From Salinivibrio socompensis S35 (GTDB lineage: Bacteria > Pseudomonadota > Gammaproteobacteria > Enterobacterales > Vibrionaceae), in NCBI RefSeq assembly GCF_000513715.1, contig NZ_AQOD01000051.1, forward strand, positions 35 to 37,825: 37,791 nt of DNA. Reading direction: 5' to 3'. Below the pieces are notes generated by a model, which worked only from the letters and a program-made list of their open reading frames with translations, ran no database searches and was not told the origin of the DNA. Below are positions 10,857 through 20,981 of this stretch, one piece after another. Position numbers and translations under genes: made by a program. Position 1 is the stretch's first letter. Every line of letters begins with the position of its first letter.

Positions 10857-13238
10857 ATGACCTCACCCTGCTATCACTGTGGCGATCCTGTTTTAACAGG
10901 CGATACCTACCAAGTTGTGATTTTCGACAAACCCCGCCTTATGTGTTGCCCTGGCTGCCAAGCCGTGGCAACCACCATCGTAGACAGTGGTTTGAGTTCT
11001 TATTATCAGTACCGAACCGAAAATGCAGGCAAAGCAGATTTGGTTCCAGAAGAGCTCAAATCACTGACCCTCTATGATAACCAAGACGTACAACAAGAGT
11101 TTGTTCGCGATCTGATCGATCAAAAGGAAGTGACCCTGTCACTAGATGGTATTTCTTGCGCAGCCTGTGCTTGGCTAATAGAGAAACAATTACAACGGAC
11201 TCACGGTGTGACTCATATTCAAGTGAATACGACCACAAATCGAGCTCTGGTTCGGTGGGATGATAGCGAGACATCACTGAGTACCATACTTACCCGTATT
11301 CATCGTCTCGGGTATAAAGCTGCTCCCTTTGAAGCGGATAAACAAGAACAGCAATACCATCGTAATATGAAGCAATACCTCTATCGGTTAGGGATTGCCG
11401 GCCTTGCGACAATGCAGGTGATGATGCTAGCGGTGGCAATGTATTTCGAAGTCTTTGGCGATATGGATGAAACCTTTCGTAATTACTTCCGTTGGATAAG
11501 TTTAATTTTCGCGACGCCCGTCCTGCTCTATTCTGCGTTACCGTTTTATACCAACGCATGGCGAAACGTAAAGGCGCGAACACTAGGGATGGATGTTCCC
11601 GTTTCGATCGCCCTACTCTTTGCCTATTTTTCAAGCTTGTACGCAACGGTTACCGGTAAAGGCGAAGTCTTTTTTGAATCCGTCGCTATGTTCACCTTCT
11701 TCTTATTGTTGGGACGTTTTTTAGAAATGCGCGCCAGGCGAACAGCGGCAGCAGCCAGTGCTAATCTCTTGAAGCTGGTACCGAAGATGGCACGTCATCT
11801 GAACGGTAAAACCGTCCCAGCTAATGGCTTAAAAGTCGATGATCATATTCGAGTTTTACCAGGTGAGCCTTTCCCCGCTGATGGTCAAATCCTGTCAGGC
11901 ACAACATCAGTCAATGAAGCCATGCTTACTGGGGAATCTCTTCCGCAAACCAAACAAAGTGGTGATACCGTATATGCGGGCACCATGAATGTCGAAGGGA
12001 ATGTTGATATCTCCGTGACCTGCAATCATAAAGAATCCTTGGTGGCGCATATTGTTCGGCTACAAGATGAAGCGCAGATGGCGAAGCCTAAAGTGGCTGT
12101 TTTGGCGGATCAAATTGCGCGTTATTTTGTGGCCGCTATTTTAGTTATTTCCGCCTCAACATGGCTGTATTGGCATTTTGTTCAACCTGATGATGCCTTT
12201 TGGATCATGCTATCGGTATTGGTGGCCACCTGCCCTTGTGCGCTGTCGCTCGCCACGCCGACCGCATTGACCTGCTCAACCTCAACATTTGGCCAACTCG
12301 GTATTATGTTGCGTCGAGGGCATGTATTAGAAACCTTAACCAAAGTAAATCGGTTAGTGATAGACAAAACGGGAACGCTGACAAAAGGCGAAATACAAAT
12401 TCGTGCTGTTCGTGTCGACGATGAGGCTTTTACAGAGCAAGACACTTTTAATATTGCCGCAAGCCTGGAGGCATTTGCTAACCATCCAATCGCGAAAGCG
12501 TTTCAAGACCAATCCACACAGCATGTTGATGTTTATGATGCCGATAATCATATCGGCCAAGGCGTAAGTGGTACCATTAATGGACAGTGTTGGCGGATCG
12601 GAAAGGCAAACTTTGCACTAACGTTAGACCATCCCGAGGATTACGATCTATATCCTGTGGTGCTTAGTTGTGAAGGCAACCCCGTGGCAGCCTTCTCGCT
12701 AGTCGATCCCATCAGGCCAAGTAGTGCACGATTAGTCTCAGCGTTTAAAGATGCGGGTATTCAGACCACGATGTTAACTGGTGATCAGTCGCGCAATGTT
12801 GACCAAGTTGCAGAAGCATTGGGCATCGACTCTGTGATATCAGGGGTATCTCCTAAAGGAAAATTGGCGTATCTTCAGGGCCTTGATGACAGCACTATTA
12901 CGCTTATGGTAGGTGATGGTGTGAATGATGCGCCTGTTTTAGCGGGGGCCCACCTATCTGTCGCTATGGGCGGCGGCACCGATATCGCGAAATCATCAGC
13001 GGATATGGTGCTACTCAGCGATGATTTAGAAAAGCTGCTAACCGCAAGGCGACTTGCCCAGCAGACTCGCCGCATTATTCGCGAAAACTTAGCTTGGGCG
13101 TTAGGTTACAACGTAACTATTCTACCTTTGGCTGTCATGGGATTTGTCGCCCCGTATGTAGCTGTCGTCGGTATGTCTGCCAGCTCCATTATTGTGGTGT
13201 CTAATTCGCTGCGCCTGCTCAATAAAAAAGAAGGATAG
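10857..13238 (+). CDS. ccoI: Copper-exporting P-type ATPase for cbb3 biogenesis (CcoI/FixI)
   Basis: CcoI/FixI moves copper across the inner membrane for cbb3 maturation. The 793-residue product carries an N-terminal zinc-ribbon-like segment (CYHCGDPV at 5-12, CCPGCQAV at 30-37), an HMA metal-binding domain with GISCAACAW (cysteines about 101 and 104), eight predicted membrane helices, the membrane CPC motif in TCPCALSLATP (about 459), phosphorylation motif DKTGTLTKGE (about 503), ANHPIAKA (about 545) and GDGVNDAPVL (about 686). It is intact and full length. The Cys-rich N-terminus and position between fixH and ccoS separate it from the housekeeping copA. Confidence 0.96.
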   Translation: MTSPCYHCGDPVLTGDTYQVVIFDKPRLMCCPGCQAVATTIVDSGLSSYYQYRTENAGKADLVPEELKSLTLYDNQDVQQEFVRDLIDQKEVTLSLDGISCAACAWLIEKQLQRTHGVTHIQVNTTTNRALVRWDDSETSLSTILTRIHRLGYKAAPFEADKQEQQYHRNMKQYLYRLGIAGLATMQVMMLAVAMYFEVFGDMDETFRNYFRWISLIFATPVLLYSALPFYTNAWRNVKARTLGMDVPVSIALLFAYFSSLYATVTGKGEVFFESVAMFTFFLLLGRFLEMRARRTAAAASANLLKLVPKMARHLNGKTVPANGLKVDDHIRVLPGEPFPADGQILSGTTSVNEAMLTGESLPQTKQSGDTVYAGTMNVEGNVDISVTCNHKESLVAHIVRLQDEAQMAKPKVAVLADQIARYFVAAILVISASTWLYWHFVQPDDAFWIMLSVLVATCPCALSLATPTALTCSTSTFGQLGIMLRRGHVLETLTKVNRLVIDKTGTLTKGEIQIRAVRVDDEAFTEQDTFNIAASLEAFANHPIAKAFQDQSTQHVDVYDADNHIGQGVSGTINGQCWRIGKANFALTLDHPEDYDLYPVVLSCEGNPVAAFSLVDPIRPSSARLVSAFKDAGIQTTMLTGDQSRNVDQVAEALGIDSVISGVSPKGKLAYLQGLDDSTITLMVGDGVNDAPVLAGAHLSVAMGGGTDIAKSSADMVLLSDDLEKLLTARRLAQQTRRIIRENLAWALGYNVTILPLAVMGFVAPYVAVVGMSASSIIVVSNSLRLLNKKEG

Positions 13239-13242
13239 CGTT

Positions 13243-13455
13243 ATGGCTAGTTTGTATATTTTGATCCCAATTGCGATCATGCTGGTTTGTGTCGCTGCCG
13301 TCGTCTTTATCTGGGCGGTAAAATCCGATCAGTTTGAAGATCTGGAGCGTCAAGGCTCCTCTATCCTTTTTGATGAAGAAGAACCAGAGAAAAAGTCTAC
13401 CACGCCGTCCAATCATGTAGAGAACACTGAACCGTCGCATCATGACAAACATTGA
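13243..13455 (+). CDS. ccoS: cbb3-type cytochrome oxidase assembly protein CcoS
   Basis: A 70-residue protein starting MASLYILIPIAIMLVC with one membrane helix (about 4-24), then FIWAVKSDQFEDLERQG, the CcoS/FixS signature, and an acidic tail. CcoS is needed for cofactor insertion into CcoN. ATG 13243 follows AAGGAT, 4 bases after the ccoI stop. The 3' end overlaps the next gene by 14 bases. Confidence 0.93.
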   Translation: MASLYILIPIAIMLVCVAAVVFIWAVKSDQFEDLERQGSSILFDEEEPEKKSTTPSNHVENTEPSHHDKH

Positions 13456-14116
13456 TTTTATTGGTGCATTAGGTATCGGTTTGCTTGGTGCTGGCCATTG
13501 CCTCGGTATGTGTGGGGGAGTCGCCGCGGCTATGTCTTTGGGGATCCCTGCTGAACGCGCAAAGTGGCCCTATATTCTTTTGTACAATTTAGGCCGAATA
13601 ACCTCTTATGTTGTAGCAGGCTCGCTCATCGGTGGAGCCGTCGCCTCGTTACTCGCGCTCTCTGACTTAACCCATCACCTTGCCGTTTTACGATTGTTTG
13701 CCGCGATAATGATGCTATTGCTGGCCGCTTATATGGCACAATTATGGAATGGCCTGAGTTATATTGAGCGTATTGGCAGCAAACTCTGGCACTATATTTC
13801 ACCGCTTTCCTCAAAGTTGATGCCTTTGCGCTCCCCCGTTTATGCCTACCCTTTTGGCTTAATTTGGGGTTGGTTGCCCTGTGGTCTGGTTTATTCTGCA
13901 CTCAGTTGGGCGGCCGTCGCAGGTAGCGCATCCGGTGGCGGGCTGGTCATGCTCGGCTTTGGGCTCGGCACGCTCCCAGCAATGTTAACGATTGGCGCGT
14001 TTGCAGAGAGAATCAAACCGATACTGAACAATCACCTACTGCGCCTGGTCTGCGCCATGATGTTGGCTGTTTATGGCCTCTACACCTTACAAGGTGCACT
14101 CAAACTCCTTATATAA
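13442..14116 (+). CDS. DsbD_2 / TauE-SafE-like membrane protein of the cco cluster
   Basis: A 224-residue integral membrane protein with about six helices. The N-terminal GIGLLGAGHCLGMCGGVAAAMS contains the HCxGMCGG motif of the cytochrome-biogenesis-like DsbD_2 family, often annotated sulfite exporter TauE/SafE. A second half has IWGWLPCGLVYSAL with another conserved cysteine. This family commonly follows ccoS in Vibrionaceae and other gammaproteobacteria and is thought to help with copper or redox steps of oxidase assembly; the exact role is not settled. It overlaps ccoS by 14 bases, so the two are translationally linked. Confidence 0.8.
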   Translation: MTNIDFIGALGIGLLGAGHCLGMCGGVAAAMSLGIPAERAKWPYILLYNLGRITSYVVAGSLIGGAVASLLALSDLTHHLAVLRLFAAIMMLLLAAYMAQLWNGLSYIERIGSKLWHYISPLSSKLMPLRSPVYAYPFGLIWGWLPCGLVYSALSWAAVAGSASGGGLVMLGFGLGTLPAMLTIGAFAERIKPILNNHLLRLVCAMMLAVYGLYTLQGALKLLI

Positions 14117-14180
14117 GGTCGACCTAGCACATGAAAATGGTGTAATATGTTAATTGACGTTTTCAATTTCAGGCAGGTGT

Positions 14181-14930
14181 ATGGTGTCTAATAAGATCAT
14201 CACTCGGCGGGTTCAGTCTGGTGGCTGTGCGATCCATTGTCAGGACTGCAGTATCAGCCAGCTTTGCATTCCCTTCACGTTAAATGAGCAAGAGTTGGAT
14301 CAACTGGATAGCATCATTGAGCGCAAAAAACCTATTCAGAAAGGCCAAGAGTTGTTCAAAGCCGGTGATAATCTTCGAGCGCTCTATGCGATACGCTCAG
14401 GAACGGTTAAAACTTATACCATTACTGAGCAAGGTGACGAGCAAATTACGGCATTCCATCTCGCCGGCGATTTAGTTGGCTTTGATGCCATTAACGATAA
14501 TGAACATCTAAGCTTTGCGCAGGCATTAGAAACATCGATGATTTGCGAAATCCCCTACGATACGCTCGACGATTTATCTGGCAAGATGCCAAAACTTCGC
14601 CAGCAAATCATGCGACTCATGAGTAACGAGATAAAAGGCAATCAAGACATGATCTTGCTTTTATCAAAGAAAACAGCAGAAGAGCGCTTAGCCGCTTTCC
14701 TGTACAGCCTTTCAAAACGCTTTGCACAACGTGGATTCTCACCGCGTGAGTTTCGACTGACCATGACCCGTGGTGACATTGGCAACTACTTGGGGTTAAC
14801 GGTAGAAACCATTAGCCGTCTCTTGGGGCGTTTCCAAAAGTCAGAAATTCTGGCGGTTAAAGGGAAATACATTACGGTGTTAGATTTAGAAGAGCTAGCA
14901 CGTTTAGCCGACGAAGAGCCGTTGTCATAA
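14181..14930 (+). CDS. fnr: Fumarate/nitrate reduction regulator Fnr
   Basis: Fnr is the CRP-family oxygen sensor whose [4Fe-4S] cluster controls the anaerobic/microaerobic switch. The 249-residue product is very close to E. coli FNR. The cluster ligands are present: C20, C23, C29 within [14 protein letters not shown] and C122 in SMICEIP. The cyclic-nucleotide-binding-like fold and the helix-turn-helix with the recognition segment [12 protein letters not shown] (about 206-217) are intact. ATG 14181 is taken by homology; an earlier start at 14154 is possible but unsupported. It lies next to the cco cluster, its expected target. Confidence 0.97.
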   Translation: MVSNKIITRRVQSGGCAIHCQDCSISQLCIPFTLNEQELDQLDSIIERKKPIQKGQELFKAGDNLRALYAIRSGTVKTYTITEQGDEQITAFHLAGDLVGFDAINDNEHLSFAQALETSMICEIPYDTLDDLSGKMPKLRQQIMRLMSNEIKGNQDMILLLSKKTAEERLAAFLYSLSKRFAQRGFSPREFRLTMTRGDIGNYLGLTVETISRLLGRFQKSEILAVKGKYITVLDLEELARLADEEPLS

Positions 14931-14957
14931 CGTTAAAAATGCTTAGGTAATTGGTTA

Positions 14958-14993
14958 AGAAATGGCGCTTTAATGCGCCATTTCTCTTTTTTG
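14958..14993 (+). terminator. Intrinsic terminator after fnr
   Basis: AGAAATGGCGC, a 6-base loop, GCGCCATTTCT, then CTTTTTTG. An 11-bp perfect stem with a T-run, a classic rho-independent terminator. Confidence 0.92.
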
Positions 14994-15078
14994 TTATCGA
15001 GCTAGGAATTCTTTCGCGCTACCCGGTCAACTAGGTTAAAGTGATATTAACCGATGCATCTGTGCAAAGGAGGCAGAT

Positions 15079-16026
15079 ATGTCCAGGTACAGCAATCTTC
15101 TCGTCGTTATTGATCCTTCCCAGGAACAACAACCCGCGTTATCACGTGCGGTCACGCTCAGCCAACGAAGTGATTCCGCGGTTAAGCTCACCCTCTTTCT
15201 CGCCATTTATGACTTTTCTTATGAAATGACATCCATGCTCTCATCGGATGAGCGGCAAGCAATGCGTCAAGGTGTCATGCATCAGCGTGAAGAATGGATG
15301 AATGAGATTATTCAGTCACACAATGCACAAGAATGTACGATTGAAAAGGTCGTGGTGTGGCATAACCGTCCCTATGAGGCGATTGTCGAGCGCGTACTCA
15401 GTCATCAGCATGATCTTGTGGTTAAAGCAACACACACGCACGACACTCTGGGGTCGGTGATTTTCACCCCGACAGACTGGCACCTACTCCGCAAATGCCC
15501 AAGCTCTGTATTACTGGTGAAAGAGCATGGTTGGCCGGATAAAGGCAAAATTGTCGCATCCGTTCATGTCGCCTCAGAAACAGAGACCCACGCCGAGCTT
15601 AACGATAAATTAGTCGATGAAGGCAACGTAATGAGTGCAATGTTGGGATCTGAGCTACACCTTGCAAACGCTTACCCAGCGACACCGGTGAATATCACCA
15701 TTGAGCTGCCTGACTTCGATCCAAGTTCTTATACGGATGCCGTCAGGGGACATCATCTCACTGCCATGAAAGCCCTACGTCAGCGTCATCACATTGAAGA
15801 GGCGCGAACCCATGTTCACGAAGGCTTGCCAGAGGATGTTATTCCCAATATCGCCCGCGATTTGGATGCAGAATTAGTGATCCTAGGGACAACTGGGCGC
15901 ACAGGGTTGTCTGCTGTCTTCATCGGCAACACCGCGGAACACATGATTGACCAGCTCGACTGTGATCTGCTTGCAATCAAACCTGATGGATATATCAGCC
16001 CGCTCGATCCCCGAGCCAACGATTAA
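15079..16026 (+). CDS. uspE: Universal stress protein E
   Basis: A 315-residue cytoplasmic protein made of two tandem Usp domains (about 1-150 and 160-310). The N-terminal half begins MSRYSNLLVVIDPSQEQQPAL as in E. coli UspE, and the second ends with LGTTGRTGLSAVFIGNTAEHMID, the Usp nucleotide-binding-like G-2x-G-9x-G region. UspE contributes to stress resistance, motility and aggregation. ATG 15079 follows AAGGAGG at good spacing. fnr-uspE neighbours are conserved in enterobacteria and vibrios. Confidence 0.93.
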   Translation: MSRYSNLLVVIDPSQEQQPALSRAVTLSQRSDSAVKLTLFLAIYDFSYEMTSMLSSDERQAMRQGVMHQREEWMNEIIQSHNAQECTIEKVVVWHNRPYEAIVERVLSHQHDLVVKATHTHDTLGSVIFTPTDWHLLRKCPSSVLLVKEHGWPDKGKIVASVHVASETETHAELNDKLVDEGNVMSAMLGSELHLANAYPATPVNITIELPDFDPSSYTDAVRGHHLTAMKALRQRHHIEEARTHVHEGLPEDVIPNIARDLDAELVILGTTGRTGLSAVFIGNTAEHMIDQLDCDLLAIKPDGYISPLDPRAND

Positions 16027-16046
16027 ATCCTCGTCGCGAGTCCACA

Positions 16047-16075
16047 CAACAGGCAGGGATGCTCACTGCCTGTTG
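16047..16075 (+). terminator. Hairpin after uspE
   Basis: CAACAGGCAG, a 9-base loop, CTGCCTGTTG: a perfect 10-bp stem 20 bases after the uspE stop. No good T-run follows, so it may be a weak or rho-assisted terminator or an mRNA-protecting stem. Confidence 0.5.
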
Positions 16076-16204
16076 GTGACTCTCATTGTTTGTGTCTCAC
16101 CTTTCTAGCGACTAGCATTTATAGTCAAAATCCGTATCATACCCGCCATTCATGCACACTTGCAGTTTAATGTGTTTAGACTGCCTGACAACGCGATAGT
16201 ACTT

Positions 16205-17133
16205 ATGAGCACGCAAGAGCTGAGCAAAGCACAAAAATACGGGTTTAATAAACTGCAAAAGCGCATTCGCCGGAACACAGGGCAAGCCATTGCAGATTTT
16301 AATATGATTGAAGATGGCGACCGCATCATGGTTTGCCTTTCAGGCGGGAAAGATAGCTACACCCTGCTTGATATGTTGCAAAGTCTGCAAAAAAGTGCTC
16401 CTGTCTCATTCGAATTAATCGCCGTTAACTTGGACCAAAAACAGCCAGGCTTCCCCGAGCACATTCTCCCAGAGTACCTAGACGAATTAGGGGTCGAATA
16501 TAAGATTATCGAAGAAGACACCTACTCTATCGTGAAAGAGAAAGTGCCAGAAGGAAAAACGACTTGCTCGCTGTGCTCGCGTCTGCGTCGCGGCATTTTA
16601 TACCGTACGGCGAAAGAGCTAGGAGCCACCAAAATAGCGCTTGGTCACCATCGCGATGATATTCTGGAAACCTTGTTCTTGAATATGTTTTACGGTGGCA
16701 AGCTGAAAGGTATGCCGCCCAAGCTTGTTTCCGATAATGGCGAGCACGTTGTGATTCGTCCATTGGCCTATTGTCGTGAAAAAGATATCGTACGTTATTC
16801 AGAGCAGAAAGCGTTTCCTATCATCCCTTGTAATCTGTGCGGCTCTCAACCTAACTTGCAACGCAAAGTGATCAAAGAAATGCTACAAGATTGGGATAAG
16901 CGGTATCCAGGACGCATTGAGACTATGTTCCGTGCCATGCAAAACGTGGTTCCTTCACATCTTGCCGATGCGGCGTTATTCGACTTTAAATCAGTCGCAG
17001 CGGGCATGGCTTATGACGGTGACGGCGATACGGTATTTGATAAAGAAAACTTTACCGACCGGCGCCTGGTTCAGAGGCTGTCGTCGACGTGGATCCTGAC
17101 TTATCACTCGATATCGTCAATATCAACGCATAA
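16205..17133 (+). CDS. ttcA: tRNA 2-thiocytidine(32) synthetase TtcA (C-terminal frameshift)
   Basis: TtcA thiolates cytidine 32 of certain tRNAs using ATP and an iron-sulfur cluster. The protein has the PP-loop [11 protein letters not shown] (about 40-50), the cysteine pair [10 protein letters not shown] (about 122) and [14 protein letters not shown] (about 207), and ends after [18 protein letters not shown], all family-conserved. In the given frame the last 30 residues do not fit and run to 17158. Adding one G at about 17062 gives a sensible tail, [17 protein letters not shown]..., ending at TAA 17131-17133, which I take as the true end. ATG 16205 ([18 protein letters not shown]) follows homology; an upstream start at 16160 is unlikely. 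Confidence 0.93.
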
Positions 17134-17160
17134 CCATCGCAACGTTATCTATGTATAAGA

Positions 17161-17196
17161 AAAGCGCTCACTGTTTTAGTGAGCGCTTTTTGTTTT
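17161..17196 (+). terminator. Intrinsic terminator after ttcA
   Basis: AAAGCGCTCACT, loop GTTTT, AGTGAGCGCTTT, then TTGTTTTC. A perfect 12-bp stem with T-rich tail; the A-rich start means it can also serve the opposite strand. Confidence 0.93.
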
Positions 17197-17244
17197 CTTC
17201 CCCGTATGTTCTTATGATTCAAGCCTCTCAGCTCAAGAGCCCGA

Positions 17245-17893
17245 CTAACCGTTCTTAGGGAGCCAAGGCGATACCTTTATAGGTGTTCCGGGTAGATTCA
17301 GTTTGGCATCTTGCCCAAGGTCACTGGCATCAATGATAACTTGATGATCATTGATAGGATAATCCTGACCTTCACTGCTAGTTATTTTACCGGCAACTGA
17401 GGGCGCAAAGTGGATTACCACCCCCTGCGTTTTGGGCATAAACCAAGAGGCAAACATTCCACCTAGGTTTTCCATCATGGTGTCCATCTGTGGTAGCCAC
17501 TCGCGGATTTGTTGGCTGGTTATCGTGTTTCCGACCGGCTTATCCACCAATACTTGGAACGAAATATCACAGTCTAGAGCTGACGGCGTTTCAATAAAGA
17601 CATCTGGATTCACTTTCCGTAACTGGTCATCTAGTGGCAACGGCAAGGCTTGTGAGGCAGGAATGGTAAATTCCTCATAATGCTCTTTTTTCCGCATCCA
17701 AGCTCGTGAGATCGGACAAACTTGGCCCGAGTCCGCTGATATCATAAAGTAAGCCACGCCGATATCGGGGTGGCCCTCTTCGGTATTGTGCTTCAACTGG
17801 GTAAAGAGCTTGCTGTAACTAAAGCGGTATGTCTCAGCACTGGCAGGGAAACTGATCATCCCAACAGCGCCAATATACTGATTATTTTTTCAT
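17245..17893 (-). CDS. DUF2987 family secreted protein (5' frameshift)
   Basis: The mature part contains YRFSYSKLFTQLKHNTEEGHPDIGVAYF (read as YSKLFTQLKHNTEEGH then DIGVAYF) and WMRKKEHYEEF, which I associate with DUF2987, a Vibrio-type family of unknown function. The open frame starts at MISFPASAE, which is only the end of a signal peptide. Upstream, an ATG at 17893 with GGAG 5 bases before it begins MKK, and in adjacent frames a typical signal peptide (MKKIISILALLG then MISFPASAE) is readable if one A is added to the A6 run at 17885-17890 and one G at 17860-17862. So I place the start at 17893. It is probably periplasmic. It ends about 110 bp from the convergent ttcA. Confidence 0.75.
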
Positions 17894-17922
17894 GGGCACT
17901 CCACTTACGGGCTTAGCGACGA

Positions 17923-18753
17923 TCAGGCATCAAACGTATCCTGACCGGACGAGGGTGACGACGTGTTTGTGTTTGAACGCTCGGGGTTATTATCGTCATT
18001 TTTTGACACCGCTACCTCAACCCCAACACCAAACATTTCTCGATAAATCACACCTTTAACGTTAAACAGGAAGGGTAACGCCCAAACCAATGCAAAGCCA
18101 GCCGTGGCAAAAGAAATGAGAAATAGCACACCAACGACTGCATAGATAGTAGCAATCTGAAACAGCTTTTTATTCACCGCTCGGAAAGACACGGCAAGGG
18201 CTTTCATTGGTGTCACGCGCTTTTCACAGATCAACAATGGCGCCATAGAAAAGGCCATCGCGACATAGAGGCTGAACAGCGGGAAAATCATACTCGCGAT
18301 ACTTTGCAGCGTTGCCGACAAGCAAATCACTACCGTCACCGGTAATGCGAACGCCAATCCTTTTAGCAGGTGGCGTGGCTTCGATCGAAAGCCAATCGCA
18401 TGGCTAAGCCCCATCAAACTCGCCCCGGCGTATAAAGGCGCAATCAACACTTCTGACGTGAAATTAGCCAGCCAAATCGAGGAAATCATGTCGGTGGTGA
18501 GCTCGCGTTGCCCAACTAACGCCTCAAACAAATGCGAGGGCGCGCCCAGCAATAAGGTAATCATTAGCATTAGAATACCGATTTGAGTCGCAAATAAGCC
18601 CAGCGCCGCGGGTAAGAAAGACCAAAAGTGTTTAAAGGTCTGCGAGAAGGCCTCTTTGATGATCTCAAACGGATCAAGGCGGTAACGGCCATTAAGTGCA
18701 GTTTCTATCGAGCCGCCCATGTGTATCGCATTATTGTATTCTTGTTGACTCAT
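17923..18753 (-). CDS. Multi-pass inner membrane protein of unknown function
   Basis: A 276-residue protein with about five to six predicted membrane helices (around residues 43-68, 95-118, 135-160, 160-185 and 205-235) and a polar, Ser/Asn/Asp-rich C-terminal tail. The segment LDPFEIIKEAFSQTFKHFWSFLP before the first helix looks like an amphipathic lead-in, common in uncharacterised membrane proteins that modulate other membrane systems. I do not recognise a named family. It starts 30 bp upstream of the DUF2987 gene on the same strand, so the two may form an operon. Confidence 0.65.
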   Translation of the reverse strand: MSQQEYNNAIHMGGSIETALNGRYRLDPFEIIKEAFSQTFKHFWSFLPAALGLFATQIGILMLMITLLLGAPSHLFEALVGQRELTTDMISSIWLANFTSEVLIAPLYAGASLMGLSHAIGFRSKPRHLLKGLAFALPVTVVICLSATLQSIASMIFPLFSLYVAMAFSMAPLLICEKRVTPMKALAVSFRAVNKKLFQIATIYAVVGVLFLISFATAGFALVWALPFLFNVKGVIYREMFGVGVEVAVSKNDDNNPERSNTNTSSPSSGQDTFDA

Positions 18754-18932
18754 AATCGTTATCTATCATGACTGATGCAGACAGTATATCTGACTGTCAC
18801 CCATAGCTAAAAATCATTCTGACAAATCTGGGAAAAATAACCCAAGATTGCCTGTTTGAGCACTAAAACGTGTTAAGGATGTTATTCATATCAGTCATGA
18901 AAGGAAATGCGCCAAATGGGGCGAAAAATTGC

Positions 18933-18961
18933 TTTAACTTCGACTGACACGCGTCTATTAT
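18933..18961 (+). promoter_or_regulatory. Candidate sigma-70 promoter for potABC
   Basis: TTTAAC at 18933-18938 and TATTAT at 18956-18961 with 17 bases between. It is the best -35/-10 pair in the 272-bp gap between the divergent membrane-protein gene and potA. The leader would be about 60 bases. Confidence 0.4.
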
Positions 18962-19025
18962 GCGCCGTCTGTTTTATGGGTACGTATGTACAAGACAATT
19001 TGCCAGGTAGAGAGAGAACGAACCA

Positions 19026-20141
19026 TTGAATCACACCCATCTATCTCACAAACCGGTTGTCGAACTCGCGTCATTAACCAAAAGTTTCGACGGCAAAGAA
19101 ATTATTTCACGCTTTAATTTGAGCGTGAACGATGGTGAGTTTCTCACCATTCTCGGCCCTTCAGGTTGTGGTAAAACAACCGTATTACGCTTAATTGCGG
19201 GGCTTGAAGACGCTGACAGCGGTCAGGTTATCATCGACGGTAAAGACGTCACCGGTTTGCCTGCCGAACAACGCAACGTCAATACTGTGTTTCAAAGCTA
19301 TGCCTTATTTCCACACATGAGTGTGTTTGAAAACGTAGCATTTGGCTTACGTATGCAAGGTGTGAACCGCGATGAGATCGAACCGCGGGTAATGGAAGCC
19401 CTGCGCATGGTGCAACTGGACCACTATGCCTCACGTAAACCCCACCAGTTATCGGGCGGTCAACAGCAGCGTATTGCGATCGCGCGAGCAGTGGTGAATA
19501 AACCCAGCGTCTTACTGCTTGATGAGTCGCTATCCGCTCTCGATTATAAACTGCGTAAACAAATGCAAATGGAGCTCAAGCAGCTTCAGCGTAAACTCGG
19601 TATCACGTTCATCTTTGTCACCCATGATCAAGAAGAAGCCTTGTCGATGTCTGACCGCATACTGGTGATGCGTGAAGGCGAAATCGAACAAGACGGCTCA
19701 CCACGTGAGATCTATGAAGAGCCAAAGAACTTGTTCGTGGCCCGATTTATTGGCGAAATCAATGTCTTTGATGCCACCGTGATTAAACGCATCGATGAGA
19801 AACGCATTTGGGCCAGTATTGAATCTCGTGAGTGCGAGGTATTCTGTAAGCTTGATGTGAAGCGCGACGATAAGGTCAAGGTATTACTGCGCCCTGAAGA
19901 CATTCGCCTACAAGAGATCCATTATGATACTGAGCCGAATGGCATTGTAGGCTACGTACGCGAACGTAATTACAAAGGCATGACCTTGGATTCTGTGCTT
20001 GAGCTCCCATCAGGACAAAGCGTGATGGTCAGTGAGTTCTTTAATGAAGACGATCCGGATGTTGATCACTCCCTAAATCAAAAAGTTACCCTAACTTGGG
20101 TAGAAAGCTGGGAGGTGGTATTGGCCGATGAAAAAGCTTAA
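19026..20141 (+). CDS. potA: Spermidine/putrescine ABC transporter ATPase PotA
   Basis: PotA powers polyamine import through PotBC. The 371-residue product has Walker [10 protein letters not shown] (about 44-52), Q-loop FQSYALFPH, signature [14 protein letters not shown] (about 144), Walker [14 protein letters not shown]-loop FVTHDQEEA and a C-terminal regulatory domain ending in [10 protein letters not shown] and [12 protein letters not shown], as in E. coli PotA. The start is a TTG at 19026; an in-frame TAG precedes it and no ATG or GTG lies between, so an unusual TTG start is likely. It overlaps potB by 14 bases. Confidence 0.95.
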   Translation: MNHTHLSHKPVVELASLTKSFDGKEIISRFNLSVNDGEFLTILGPSGCGKTTVLRLIAGLEDADSGQVIIDGKDVTGLPAEQRNVNTVFQSYALFPHMSVFENVAFGLRMQGVNRDEIEPRVMEALRMVQLDHYASRKPHQLSGGQQQRIAIARAVVNKPSVLLLDESLSALDYKLRKQMQMELKQLQRKLGITFIFVTHDQEEALSMSDRILVMREGEIEQDGSPREIYEEPKNLFVARFIGEINVFDATVIKRIDEKRIWASIESRECEVFCKLDVKRDDKVKVLLRPEDIRLQEIHYDTEPNGIVGYVRERNYKGMTLDSVLELPSGQSVMVSEFFNEDDPDVDHSLNQKVTLTWVESWEVVLADEKA

Positions 20142-20981
20142 TCTTCAAACAGCCATTATTGGATTGGTGGTCGGCTGGTTGTTGGTGTTTGTTTTTTACC
20201 CAACCTCATGATCATCGTCACCAGTTTTTTAACCCGCGATGACGCCAATCTAATTGAGATGACGTTCACGCTAAGTAACTACGCAAAACTTATCGATCCA
20301 CTCTATGCCAAAGTGGTGTGGCACTCTTTCTACATGGCAGCGTTGGCGACGCTGATCTGTCTACTCATTGGCTACCCTTTTGCTTTTATTGTTGCCAAAA
20401 TGCCCAAGAAAATGCGTCCAATGATGCTTTTTTTAGTGATTGTGCCATTTTGGACTAACTCATTAATTCGCACGTATGGCCTCAAAATCTTCCTGGGCAC
20501 GAGAGGATTGCTCAATGAAAGCCTAATGTGGCTTGGGATCATTGAACGTCCTGTCCGTATTATGTATACCGAATATGCGGTCATGATCGGTCTTATTTAT
20601 ATTTTGCTGCCGTTTATGATTCTGCCGTTGTACTCCAGCATTGAAAAACTCGACAACAGTTACTTAGAGGCGGCGCGTGATCTGGGCGCGAACAAGGTGC
20701 AATGCTTCTTGCGCGTGATCTTACCGTTGACCACACCAGGCATTATTGCCGGTAGTTTACTGGTGATCCTTCCCGCCCTCGGCATGTTCTACGTCTCTGA
20801 TTTATTAGGTGGGGCGAAAAACCTATTGATCGGTAACGTGATTAAAAGCCAAATCCTCAACGTTCGAGATTGGCCATTTGGTTCCGCGGCCAGTATTTCT
20901 CTGACGGTGCTCATGGGGCTGCTGCTATTTGCCTATTGGCGTGTGGGGAAATGGATGAATCGTAAGGAGGCATTATCATGA
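20128..20981 (+). CDS. potB: Spermidine/putrescine ABC transporter permease PotB (frameshifted)
   Basis: PotB is one of two permease subunits. The first frame (ATG 20128, [23 protein letters not shown]) ends at TGA 20208-20210, but the next frame carries on at once with [21 protein letters not shown], as in PotB. A T6 run at 20192-20197 needs seven T to join them. The permease EAA loop [20 protein letters not shown] (about residue 180) is intact. About 284 residues and six helices, normal for PotB. It ends with a 4-base overlap with potC. Confidence 0.92.

Noticed and set aside
11130-11142. GTGACCCTGTCAC in ccoI as a fourth matS
   Set aside because: It has C where matS requires A or G, so it is a one-mismatch match in coding sequence far from dif.
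14155-14168. TTGACGTTTTCAA before fnr as an FNR box
   Set aside because: The half-site spacing is one base short of the consensus and the inner bases do not match.
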